A stretch of 6,006 bases of DNA from an uncultured Eubacteriales bacterium (GCA_900553545.1 USDP01000101.1:1-6006), one strand, 5' to 3'. Shown: positions 1-5,873, counted from the first letter of the stretch. Translations and numbers: made by a program. The notes: generated from the letters alone by a model not told the origin.

Positions 1-1393
1 CGCAGACCGGACAGGTATCTGCGATGTGCTCCTGCTCGAACGGCATGCAGCGGCTCGGCATACCGGTCTCTTCCTTGACCTTCTCCTCGCAGGCGAGGTC
101 GCCGCACCACATGGACTTGATAAAGCCGGTGTGTTCAGCGAGGATGGACTTCATCTCATCCAGGCTGGTTGCGGTGTAGGTATGTGCCTCGCGATTTGCC
201 AGCGCCTTTTCGTAGAGGCTCTTCTGGATGTCGTCGAGCAGAGCCGGAATGGTCTTTTCGAGATCCTCGAACTTGACGACAGTCTTTTCGCGGGTGTCGC
301 GGCGGACGAGGACGCACTGACCCTCAGCGATGTCGCGCGGGCCGACTTCCAGACGGAGCGGAATGCCCTTCATCTCGTACTCGGCGAACTTCCAGCCCGG
401 GGTATTGTCGGACAGGTCGATCTTCGCACGGATACCGGCTGCCTTGACCTGCTCGTACAGCTCGGCTGCCTTCTCCTTGACGCCTTCCTTGTGGGCAGCG
501 ACCGGGATTACGACGAGCTGGGTCGGAGCGATGCGCGGCGGCAGAACCAGACCTTCGTTATCGCCGTGGGTCATGATGATCGCGCCGATAATACGGGTGG
601 AAACGCCCCAGGAGGTCTGATACATATACTGAAGCGTGTTGTTCTTATCGGTATACTGCATGCCAAAGGCGCGCGCGAAGCCGTCACCGAAGTAATGAGA
701 AGTGCCGGACTGAAGCGCCTTGCAGTCGTGCATCATGGCTTCGATAGTGTAGGTGTTCTCCGCACCGGCGAAGCGCTCCTTCGGGGTCTTTTCGCCCTTG
801 ACGACCGGGATGGCCAGCCATTCCTCGAAGAACTTCGCGTAGATGTTCAGCATGCGCAGGGTCTCCTGCATCGCCTCCTCGGCGGTTGCGTGGACGGTAT
901 GACCCTCCTGCCACCAGAACTCACGGCTGCGCAGGAACGGACGGGTGGTCTTTTCCCAGCGGACGACCGAGCACCACTGGTTGTACAGCTTGGGCAGGTC
1001 ACGCCAGGAACGGACGATCTTCGCGTAATGCTCACAGAACAGGGTCTCGGAGGTCGGGCGGACACACAGACGCTCCTCGAGCTTGTCATTGCCGCCGTGG
1101 GTGACCCACGCACACTCCGGCGCGAAGCCCTCTACATGGTCGGCCTCCTTCTGGAGCAGGCTTTCCGGGATGAAGATCGGCATCGCAACGTTCTCATGGC
1201 CGGTCTCCTTGAACTTCTCGTCCAGGATCTTCTGAAAATTCTCCCAGATGGCGTAGCCATAGGGCCGCAGGATCGTGAAGCCCTTCACGCTCGCGTATTC
1301 CACCAGTTCCGCCTTGCGGCAGATGTCTGTGTACCACTGGGCAAAATCGACCTCCATATCGGTGATCTGCTCTACTTTTTTCTCTTTCGCCAT
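1..1393 (-). CDS. proS: Proline--tRNA ligase, archaeal/eukaryal type (3' end outside window)
   Basis: Cytoplasmic class II aminoacyl-tRNA synthetase that activates proline with ATP and loads it on tRNA-Pro. The visible 464 residues start MAKEKKVEQITDMEVDFAQW. The class II core follows: motif 1 around residues 38-78, the proline-site loop RPTSET at 112-117, motif 2 around 144-166 (with RPFLRSREFWWQEGHT) and motif 3 around 261-290 (SWGVSTRIIGA). An anticodon-binding domain occupies roughly 290-400. The tail has cysteines at 430, 435, 461 and 464 in a C-x4-C...C-x2-C pattern, matching the C-terminal zinc-binding domain of the archaeal-type enzyme. There is no editing insertion between motifs 2 and 3, unlike the E. 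coli type. The family is usually about 480 residues, so some 15 are missing past the left edge. The start has AAAGGA at 1404-1409, ten bases upstream. The gene is transcribed alone, divergently from the small gene at 1500. Identity is firm. Confidence 0.97.
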   Translation of the reverse strand, partial: MAKEKKVEQITDMEVDFAQWYTDICRKAELVEYASVKGFTILRPYGYAIWENFQKILDEKFKETGHENVAMPIFIPESLLQKEADHVEGFAPECAWVTHGGNDKLEERLCVRPTSETLFCEHYAKIVRSWRDLPKLYNQWCSVVRWEKTTRPFLRSREFWWQEGHTVHATAEEAMQETLRMLNIYAKFFEEWLAIPVVKGEKTPKERFAGAENTYTIEAMMHDCKALQSGTSHYFGDGFARAFGMQYTDKNNTLQYMYQTSWGVSTRIIGAIIMTHGDNEGLVLPPRIAPTQLVVIPVAAHKEGVKEKAAELYEQVKAAGIRAKIDLSDNTPGWKFAEYEMKGIPLRLEVGPRDIAEGQCVLVRRDTREKTVVKFEDLEKTIPALLDDIQKSLYEKALANREAHTYTATSLDEMKSILAEHTGFIKSMWCGDLACEEKVKEETGMPSRCMPFEQEHIADTCPVC

Positions 1394-1407
1394 CGTATTC
1401 TCATCCT

Positions 1408-1436
1408 TTCGGAATTACTTTTCTGCATACTATAAT
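1408..1436 (+). promoter_or_regulatory. Possible plus-strand promoter for the small gene at 1500
   Basis: A perfect -10 TATAAT (1431-1436) lies 17 bases after a poor -35, TTCGGA (1408-1413). Transcription from it would begin near 1443 and reach the small gene after about 57 bases. It overlaps the proS promoter on the other strand, so part of the AT-rich signal may belong to proS alone. Confidence 0.3.
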
Positions 1437-1455
1437 ATTGTATCACATCTGTCAA
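1427..1455 (-). promoter_or_regulatory. proS promoter
   Basis: Read on the minus strand, a perfect -35 TTGACA (1450-1455) is followed after 17 bases by TAGTAT (1427-1432, four of six consensus positions). Transcription would start near 1420, giving a leader of only about 27 bases before the proS ATG. That is too short for a T-box leader, and I see no other riboswitch. Confidence 0.7.
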
Positions 1456-1499
1456 TCCCCCTGACATAAGATGGGATACTGAATGGAAGGAGTTTTGCC

Positions 1500-1655
1500 A
1501 TGACCACGATCCCCATTGTCCTCGACGCGGCCACGCTGCGCTTTTATGAGCGCGTGGCCGAAAACGCCGGTCTGCCCGTGGCGCAGGTATTGGCCGACGC
1601 ACTGTTCAAGCTCGCCGGCGAGCTGTCGCTCGAGGCGCTGCACCACGCAAAATGA
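1500..1655 (+). CDS. Small 51-residue protein, ribbon-helix-helix-like layout, function unknown
   Basis: I do not recognise this as a named family. It encodes 51 residues beginning MTTIPIVLDAATLRFYERVA and ending in HHAK. A textbook ribosome binding site, GGAAGGAG at 1485-1492, sits seven bases before the ATG, and codon use (GCC, CTG, GTC, CGC) resembles that of the neighbours, which argues for a real gene. The predicted layout is a short strand (residues 4-8, IPIVL), a helix (about 10-23), a turn at AGLP (23-26) and a second helix (about 27-42). This strand-helix-helix order and size fit small ribbon-helix-helix DNA-binding proteins of the Arc/CopG type, but the fold is inferred from pattern only. 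The stop is two bases before the -35 of sdaA, so read-through into sdaA is possible. There is no partner toxin gene beside it, and no transmembrane or signal segment. Confidence 0.6.
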   Translation: MTTIPIVLDAATLRFYERVAENAGLPVAQVLADALFKLAGELSLEALHHAK

Positions 1656-1656
1656 G

Positions 1657-1684
1657 TTGATTTCCTGTCGGAATCTGTTATAAT
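1657..1684 (+). promoter_or_regulatory. sdaA promoter with extended -10
   Basis: The -35 TTGATT (1657-1662) is followed by a 16-base spacer and a perfect TATAAT (1679-1684). TGT immediately precedes it, giving an extended -10 (TGn-TATAAT). Transcription should begin near 1691, leaving a leader of about 66 bases before the sdaA ATG. Confidence 0.75.
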
Positions 1685-1688
1685 ACAT

Positions 1689-1722
1689 GGGAATCTCGGA
1701 ACCAATCGGTTCCAGGATACCC
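1689..1722 (+). promoter_or_regulatory. Stem-loop / inverted repeat in the sdaA leader
   Basis: The inner part is a perfect six-base inverted repeat, GGAACC (1698-1703) and GGTTCC (1708-1713), around an AATC loop. Pairing continues outward: 1693-1696 with 1715-1718 (including one U-G pair) and 1689-1691 with 1720-1722, broken by single mismatches at 1697/1714 and 1692/1719. No U-run follows, so it is not a simple terminator. Because it sits at the predicted transcript start it could be a DNA operator or a structured mRNA 5' end. I cannot match it to a known riboswitch class. Confidence 0.5.
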
Positions 1723-1756
1723 CGCAGAAACTACCAAGTCAAAGGAGAGATCTGCC

Positions 1757-2971
1757 ATGCAGTCCATCCGCACATTATATAAGGTCGGCAAGGGGCCATC
1801 CAGCTCACACACCATGGGTCCGGAGCGCGCGGCAAAACTGTTTCGCGAGATGACGCCGGAGGCCGATCGCTATGAAGTCATTCTCTACGGCTCGCTCGCC
1901 AAAACCGGCGTCGGCCACGGGACGGATCGCGTCCTCGTCGACACGCTTGCGCCCTACCCCACGAAGATCGTCTTTGCTTCCGTCGACCCCGGCAACATGA
2001 AGCACCCGAACACGCTCGACCTCATCGCCTACAAGGACAACAAGGAGACGCAGCGCATCCGTGTGGAATCCATTGGCGGCGGCGACATCGTTGTCGAGGG
2101 CGAAGCGCAGCATGCAGATGCCGAGGTTTATCCCGAAAATTCCTTTGCCGAGATCGCACGCTTCTGTCAGTGGCGGCACGTATCGCTGCCGGAATACGTC
2201 GAACTGAACGAAGGCCCGGAGATCTGGAGCTTTTTGGAGCACATCTGGCATGTCATGCGCCAGTCGATTGAAGATGGGCTTGCTGCCGAGGGCATCCTGC
2301 CCGGCGGGCTGAACGTCCAGCGCAAGGCCAAATACCTCTATGAGCGGACGCATCTGCTCGATCTGCCGCAGGTGCGGGAGCTTCAGCTTGTCTGCTCCTA
2401 CGCCTTTGCCGTTGCCGAGCAGAATGCCGGAAACGGCACCATCGTCACCGCGCCCACCTGCGGCAGCTGCGGTGTGCTGCCCGCCGTGCTCATGTATATG
2501 CAGCAGAAATACGACCTGCCCGACCGCAAGATCGCCGAAGCGCTCGGCGTGGCGGGTCTGTTCGGCAACCTTGTCCGGCACAACGCCTCGATCTCCGGCG
2601 CGGAATGCGGCTGCCAGGCCGAGATCGGCACGGCCTGCTCGATGGCCGCGGCGGCCATGGGTGAGCTGACGGGACTGACCATCGAAGAACAGGAATATGC
2701 CGCCGAGATCGCCATGGAGCATCAGCTCGGCCTCACCTGCGACCCGATCTGCGGCCTCGTGCAGATCCCCTGCATCGAGCGCAACGCCGTCGCCGCCAAG
2801 CGCGCCATCGACGCATCGAACCTCTCGCACATGCTCGTCGGCACGCGCACCATTTCGTTTGACATGGTCGTCCGCACGATGTACGAGACCGGCATCAACA
2901 TGAACCGGGCGTTCCGTGAAACGTCCGAGGGCGGCCTTGCCCGCCTCTATTCCCGCCGTGCCGGAAAATGA
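1757..2971 (+). CDS. sdaA: L-serine ammonia-lyase (serine dehydratase), iron-sulfur dependent, single chain
   Basis: Cytoplasmic [4Fe-4S] enzyme converting L-serine to pyruvate and ammonia, feeding amino-acid carbon into central metabolism. The 404 residues carry both parts of the family in one chain. The N-terminal SDH-beta domain (about 1-150) begins MQSIRTLYKVGKGPSSSHTM, with the signature KGPSSSHTMGP at 12-22 and the GHGTDR segment at 54-58. The C-terminal SDH-alpha domain is about 160-400. Cluster ligands are predicted as C286 (in GCQAE), C328 (in TCDP) and C339 (in PCIERN); their 42 and 11 spacings equal those of the Legionella enzyme's C343, C385 and C396. The chain is about 50 residues shorter than E. 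coli SdaA and ends YSRRAGK, lacking a C-terminal cysteine. There is no ACT domain. AAAGGAG at 1741-1747, nine bases before the ATG, supports the start. It has its own promoter and faces the transporter gene tail to tail. Confidence 0.95.
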   Translation: MQSIRTLYKVGKGPSSSHTMGPERAAKLFREMTPEADRYEVILYGSLAKTGVGHGTDRVLVDTLAPYPTKIVFASVDPGNMKHPNTLDLIAYKDNKETQRIRVESIGGGDIVVEGEAQHADAEVYPENSFAEIARFCQWRHVSLPEYVELNEGPEIWSFLEHIWHVMRQSIEDGLAAEGILPGGLNVQRKAKYLYERTHLLDLPQVRELQLVCSYAFAVAEQNAGNGTIVTAPTCGSCGVLPAVLMYMQQKYDLPDRKIAEALGVAGLFGNLVRHNASISGAECGCQAEIGTACSMAAAAMGELTGLTIEEQEYAAEIAMEHQLGLTCDPICGLVQIPCIERNAVAAKRAIDASNLSHMLVGTRTISFDMVVRTMYETGINMNRAFRETSEGGLARLYSRRAGK

Positions 2972-2979
2972 CACCCAAA

Positions 2980-3003
2980 GGCCCCCTCTATCAAGAGGAG
3001 GCT
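2980..3003 (+). repeat. Imperfect hairpin just after sdaA
   Basis: Nine bases after the sdaA stop, 2980-2989 pairs with 2994-3003: CCTCT with AGAGG around an ATCA loop, then a C-A mismatch and four further pairs (one G-U). The following bases are CCCCGCC, with no T-run, so it is not a standard intrinsic terminator alone. It resembles the CCCTC/GAGGG hairpin at 5846-5870 and may be a module of the same intergenic repeat family. Confidence 0.45.
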
Positions 3004-3017
3004 CCCCGCCACAGCGG

Positions 3018-3045
3018 TTGTAGGGGCCGATGCCTTCATCGGCCC
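3018..3045 (+). repeat. Palindromic repeat, copy 1
   Basis: TTGTAGGGGC at 3018-3027 leads into a perfect nine-base inverted repeat, GGGCCGATG (3024-3032) and CATCGGCCC (3037-3045), around a CCTT loop. The first ten bases recur exactly at 3080-3089, and CGATGCCTTCATCGGCCC (3028-3045) recurs with 16 of 18 matches at 5885-5902. It is non-coding and looks like a REP-type intergenic element. Confidence 0.65.
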
Positions 3046-3079
3046 GTTCTATGATTTTCACTCGCACCATTGGTCATGA

Positions 3080-3102
3080 TTGTAGGGGCAGACGCCCCTA
3101 CA
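3080..3102 (+). repeat. Palindromic repeat, copy 2
   Basis: TTGTAGGGGC (3080-3089) matches copy 1 exactly. Here TGTAGGGGC (3081-3089) is itself one arm of a perfect nine-base stem with GCCCCTACA (3094-3102), around an AGAC loop. The GATGCCTTCATC core of copy 1 is absent, so the two copies share the outer motif but have different palindromic cores. Confidence 0.6.
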
Positions 3103-3117
3103 TGGATGAAATATGCA

Positions 3118-3160
3118 CCCCCCCTGCTGGAGCGTTTCCGGCAGAGGGGGCTTTTCTATT
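3118..3160 (+). terminator. Intrinsic terminator for sdaA
   Basis: The left arm 3118-3130 (seven C, then TGCTGG) pairs with 3138-3150 around the loop AGCGTTT: seven pairs, one C-A mismatch, then five G-C pairs. It is followed by TTTTCTATTT (3152-3161) on the plus strand. It lies about 150 bases after the sdaA stop and right at the transporter's stop codon (3161). On the minus strand the T-run after the stem is weak, so it mainly suits sdaA but may stop both convergent transcripts. Confidence 0.75.
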
Positions 3161-4492
3161 TCAGAAGGCTACTTTCATAAACAGCGCCACGCAGCAGAGG
3201 ATGATGGCCAGCGGCACATAGACATAGCGCCCAATGCTGTACCACGCCGTGCCGCGCCGCTTTTTGCTCCCGGTGTTCACCGCATCCAGCAGCTCGTCCT
3301 TCTTCATTACGTAGAACCACGACACTGCGCCGAGTGTCGCACCGATGGGAATGATATAGATCGACACAAGATCCATCCACGGTCCCCATTTGTCGATGGT
3401 CTCCATGCCGATGCCGCAGCCAAGGCAGAGCACCGCAAGGATCGCAAGGACAGCCGTGCGGCTGAGCTTTGGGAACTTATGCAGCAGCGATTCCGCCACG
3501 GCCTCGAACATGTTCTGCAAGGAGCTGACGCCCGCGAAGATCATCGCCGCATAGAGGATGATGGCAAAAAGCTGCCCCAGCGGAATGTCCTGCAAGATGG
3601 TCGGCAGCGTGACGAAGAGCAGGCCGGGACCCGCGCCGACATCCAGTCCATAGGAGAAGCAGGCCGGGATGATGACGAGCGCCGCGACGACCGCCGCGAC
3701 CGTGTCAAACAGGGCCGTATGCTGCGAAACGCCGACGACGTCCTCGTCCTTCGAGAGATATGCGCCGTAGACGATCATGCCGCTGCCCGTGACGGAGAGG
3801 GAGAAGAACGCCTGTCCCATCGCCCAGATCCAGATCATGGGGTCTTTGAGCGCCTCCCAGCGCGGCGTGAACATGAACTTGTAGCCTTCAACGGAACCGG
3901 GCAGGAACGCCACGCGCACCGCGAGAATCAGGAAGATGATGAAAAACAGCGGCATCATGACCTTATTGGTCTTTTCAATGCTGTGCGCGCCGAGGAACAG
4001 CGTCAGGAGCGTCCCGACCACGACGATCACATGATACGGGATGACAGAATACGGCGTCCCGGAGAAGGCGGCGAACCACGCCTGCGTATCCGCGTGCAGG
4101 AGCGTCCCTACCACAGAATCAACCAGCGCCTTGAGCACGTAGCTCACGATGACGGCATAACCGATGGCAATGCAGAGCGAACCCGCCAGCGGCAGCCAGC
4201 CGAGGATTCCGCCGGCCTTGCCGGCCGCCTTGCCGCGCGTGGCCCATGCGTTTTCATACGCGCCGAGCGTACCCGTTCCGGCCCGGCGTCCCATCGCAAA
4301 CTCCGCCGGCAGACCGACCAGACTGAAGATCACCACGAACAGCAGATAAATGAGCAGAAATGCCCCGCCGCCGTTGCTGCCCATCTTGTGCGGGAAGCCC
4401 CAGACGTTCGCCATGCCCACGGCGGAGCCGACGGATGCCAGAATAAAGCCCCACCGGCTGGCAAAGCTCTTGGTACCTTTTGCATGCTTCAT
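3161..4492 (-). CDS. NSS/SNF-family Na+-coupled symporter, probably for amino acids
   Basis: Inner-membrane secondary transporter of the neurotransmitter:sodium symporter family (LeuT fold), using Na+ to drive uptake of a small, probably amino-acid, substrate. The 443 residues show 11 hydrophobic segments, at about 14-36, 43-66, 101-125, 149-169, 177-197, 221-246, 257-282, 307-335, 346-363, 371-396 and 424-442; eleven rather than twelve is usual for short bacterial members such as MhsT and Tyt1. TM1 has GSAVGMANVWGFP (22-34) followed by NGGGAF. LeuT Na-site residues A22 and N27 correspond to A24 and N29, and the TM8 Na2 site is AGVSS (320-324). The gate arginine of TM1 (LeuT R30) is glycine 32 here. 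TM6 has FFSLSVTGSG (229-238). I chose the ATG at 4492 because GAAGGA lies seven bases upstream; the in-frame ATG at 4567 would add 25 basic, low-complexity residues with no good site. Substrate unknown. Confidence 0.92.
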   Translation of the reverse strand: MKHAKGTKSFASRWGFILASVGSAVGMANVWGFPHKMGSNGGGAFLLIYLLFVVIFSLVGLPAEFAMGRRAGTGTLGAYENAWATRGKAAGKAGGILGWLPLAGSLCIAIGYAVIVSYVLKALVDSVVGTLLHADTQAWFAAFSGTPYSVIPYHVIVVVGTLLTLFLGAHSIEKTNKVMMPLFFIIFLILAVRVAFLPGSVEGYKFMFTPRWEALKDPMIWIWAMGQAFFSLSVTGSGMIVYGAYLSKDEDVVGVSQHTALFDTVAAVVAALVIIPACFSYGLDVGAGPGLLFVTLPTILQDIPLGQLFAIILYAAMIFAGVSSLQNMFEAVAESLLHKFPKLSRTAVLAILAVLCLGCGIGMETIDKWGPWMDLVSIYIIPIGATLGAVSWFYVMKKDELLDAVNTGSKKRRGTAWYSIGRYVYVPLAIILCCVALFMKVAF

Positions 4493-4499
4493 GTTTTGT

Positions 4500-4504
4500 T
4501 CCTT
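4500..4504 (-). promoter_or_regulatory. Ribosome binding site fixing the transporter start
   Basis: AAGGA on the minus strand, seven bases before the ATG at 4492-4490. It decides for this start over the upstream in-frame ATG at 4567, which would be read as MLCCKREKRE and is not family-like. Confidence 0.75.
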
Positions 4505-4513
4505 CGCCGTTTT

Positions 4514-4529
4514 GCCGCGATTGCGCGGC
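4514..4529 (-). promoter_or_regulatory. GC-rich hairpin in the transporter leader
   Basis: A perfect six-base inverted repeat, GCCGCG (4514-4519) and CGCGGC (4524-4529), with a four-base loop, sits ten bases upstream of the ribosome binding site in the mRNA. A run of GCC triplets and then a purine-only AAAAGAGAGAAAAGAGAGG stretch (4537-4555) lie further 5'. The structure could affect ribosome access; no known riboswitch is recognised. Confidence 0.35.
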
Positions 4530-4587
4530 GGCGGCGCCTCTCTTTTCTCTCTTTTGCAGCAAAGCACAGCCAGCCGCAGTATTTTAT

Positions 4588-4616
4588 ATTTTAACGCATT
4601 GCAGTAAAAAAGTCAA
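4588..4616 (-). promoter_or_regulatory. Promoter of the NSS transporter gene
   Basis: On the minus strand, TTGACT (4611-4616, five of six) and TAAAAT (4588-4593, five of six) are separated by exactly 17 bases that include a T-run. Transcription should start near 4581, leaving a leader of nearly 90 bases. This places the upstream ATG at 4567 inside the leader. Confidence 0.75.
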
Positions 4617-4659
4617 GCATTTCCATCTCCCATGCGCCGTGCTTTTTCGCGTTCCTGTA

Positions 4660-4688
4660 TTGAAAAACGCCCCGCCCTGCATTATAAT
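4660..4688 (+). promoter_or_regulatory. ychF promoter
   Basis: TTGAAA (4660-4665, five of six) and a perfect TATAAT (4683-4688) with 17-base spacing. Transcription should start near 4695, giving a leader of about 41 bases. It is divergent from the transporter promoter, with the two -35 boxes 43 bases apart and no evident shared operator. Confidence 0.8.
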
Positions 4689-4735
4689 AAACGCAGAAAA
4701 TCACCTTTGACCGTAAAAAGGAGACAGAAATAACT

Positions 4736-5833
4736 ATGAAATTAGGTATCGTCGGACTGCCGAATGTCGGCAAGTCCACTTTGTTCAACGCCATCACGAA
4801 CGCGGGTGTCGCCGCGGACAACTACGCGTTCTGCACCATCGACCCGAACGTCGGCGTCGTGCCCGTGCCGGACAAGCGGCTCGAATGGCTGCGCGACCAG
4901 CACAACCCCAAGAAGTTCACGCCCGCCGTCATCGAGTTCGTCGACATCGCAGGCCTCGTCAAGGGCGCGTCGAAAGGCGAGGGACTCGGCAACAAGTTCC
5001 TCGCGAACATCCGCGGCTGCGACGCGATCGTCCACGTTGTCCGTTGCTTTGAGGACCCGAACGTCACGCACGTCGAGGGTTCGACCGATCCGCTGCGCGA
5101 CATCGACATCATCAACACCGAACTCATTATGGCAGACCTTGAAATGATCGAGCGGCGCATCGACAAAGCCTCCAAGGCGGCCAAGGGCGGCGACAAGCGG
5201 TTCAACCACGAAGTCGAGCTGTTCACCGCGCTGCGCGACTATATGAACGAGGGCAACCTCGCCCGGACGTTCGAGTGCAGCGACGACGACGCAGCCCTGA
5301 TCGCGACGAGCGACCTGCTGACGCTCCGCAAGACGATCTACGCCGCAAATCTCGGCGAGAACGAGGTCAACGATCCGGAATCGAGCAAGCATTTCATGGC
5401 CGTCAAGCAGCTGGCCGAAGGCGAGGGCAGCCAGGTACTCCCGATCTGCGCGAAGCTCGAAGCGGACATTGCCGAGCTGGACGATCCAGACGAAAAGGCC
5501 ATGTTCATGGAGGAGCTTGGCCTCTCCGAATCCGGACTCGACCGGCTGATCCAGTGCAGCTATTCCCTGCTCGGCCTAATCTCGTTCCTGACCGCGGGCA
5601 GCGACGAATGCCGCGCGTGGACGATCAAAAACGGCACGAAGGCCCCGCAGGCCGCGGGCAAGATCCATTCCGACTTTGAGCGCGGCTTCATCCGTGCGGA
5701 GGTCATCGCGTTTGACGACCTCAAAGCCTGCGGCACGCTGGCGAACGCCAAGGCCAAGGGTCTGCTCCGCAGTGAGGGCAAGGAGTATGTCATGCACGAC
5801 GGTGACGTCGTCAACTTCCTGTTCAACGTTTAA
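4736..5833 (+). CDS. ychF: Ribosome-binding P-loop NTPase YchF/OLA1
   Basis: Universally conserved cytoplasmic TRAFAC-class NTPase of the Obg group that binds ribosomes and usually prefers ATP to GTP. The full 365 residues are present, the family's usual length. The P-loop is GLPNVGKST (7-15). The G3 region is DIAGLVKGASKGEGLGNKF (70-88), with a leucine after DIAG where classical GTPases have glutamine. The G4 position reads NLGE (205-208) instead of NKxD, the change associated with relaxed nucleotide specificity. Residues about 120-200 form the coiled-coil insertion (MADLEMIERRIDKASKAA at 132-149). The C-terminal TGS domain is about 280-363 and ends GDVVNFLFNV. AAGGAG at 4718-4723 is the ribosome binding site, with a somewhat long 12-base spacer. 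It has its own promoter and a hairpin terminator candidate after the stop. Nothing is missing. Confidence 0.97.
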   Translation: MKLGIVGLPNVGKSTLFNAITNAGVAADNYAFCTIDPNVGVVPVPDKRLEWLRDQHNPKKFTPAVIEFVDIAGLVKGASKGEGLGNKFLANIRGCDAIVHVVRCFEDPNVTHVEGSTDPLRDIDIINTELIMADLEMIERRIDKASKAAKGGDKRFNHEVELFTALRDYMNEGNLARTFECSDDDAALIATSDLLTLRKTIYAANLGENEVNDPESSKHFMAVKQLAEGEGSQVLPICAKLEADIAELDDPDEKAMFMEELGLSESGLDRLIQCSYSLLGLISFLTAGSDECRAWTIKNGTKAPQAAGKIHSDFERGFIRAEVIAFDDLKACGTLANAKAKGLLRSEGKEYVMHDGDVVNFLFNV

Positions 5834-5845
5834 GCGAAATTAAAT

Positions 5846-5873
5846 GCCGCTCCCTCGACGAGGGGGCGGCTAT
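5846..5873 (+). terminator. Hairpin after ychF, probable terminator
   Basis: Thirteen bases after the ychF stop, 5846-5856 pairs with 5860-5870 over eleven base pairs (one G-U) around a three-base GAC loop. The following TATTTGC is a weak T-run, so termination may be partial, with the perfect stem at 5940-5976 as backup. Confidence 0.55.

Noticed and set aside
26..1435. Long plus-strand open frame of 469 codons
   Set aside because: It is antisense to proS, which is certain from its class II motifs. The long frame is a by-product of GC-rich codon use; the product has no recognisable domain and there is no ribosome binding site.
1452..1688. Minus-strand 78-codon frame covering the small gene at 1500
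   Set aside because: No ribosome binding site before its ATG, it overlaps the sdaA promoter, and the plus-strand frame has a far better site and a plausible fold.
1691..1756. Riboswitch (glycine or other) upstream of sdaA
   Set aside because: The leader is only about 66 bases and holds one stem-loop; I cannot see the conserved core of any known class.
1805..3070. Long minus-strand open frame of 421 codons
   Set aside because: Antisense to sdaA and running through its 3' hairpins. The protein is rich in Asp, Gly, Arg and His without domain pattern, typical of a shadow frame.
3018..3102. CRISPR-like repeats
   Set aside because: Only two close copies with different cores and no regular spacer; they fit palindromic intergenic repeats instead.
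4493..4567. 25-residue N-terminal extension of the transporter
   Set aside because: It is basic, proline-rich and unlike family members, has no good ribosome binding site, and lies in the predicted leader; the ATG at 4492 has AAGGA at ideal spacing.
3113..4594. Long plus-strand open frame of 493 codons
   Set aside because: Antisense to the NSS transporter, whose membrane segments and TM1 motif are clear. It begins in front of the sdaA terminator and has charged low-complexity composition.
4742..5392. Minus-strand 216-codon frame inside ychF
   Set aside because: Antisense to the well-defined YchF NTPase domain; no start signal and no domain pattern.
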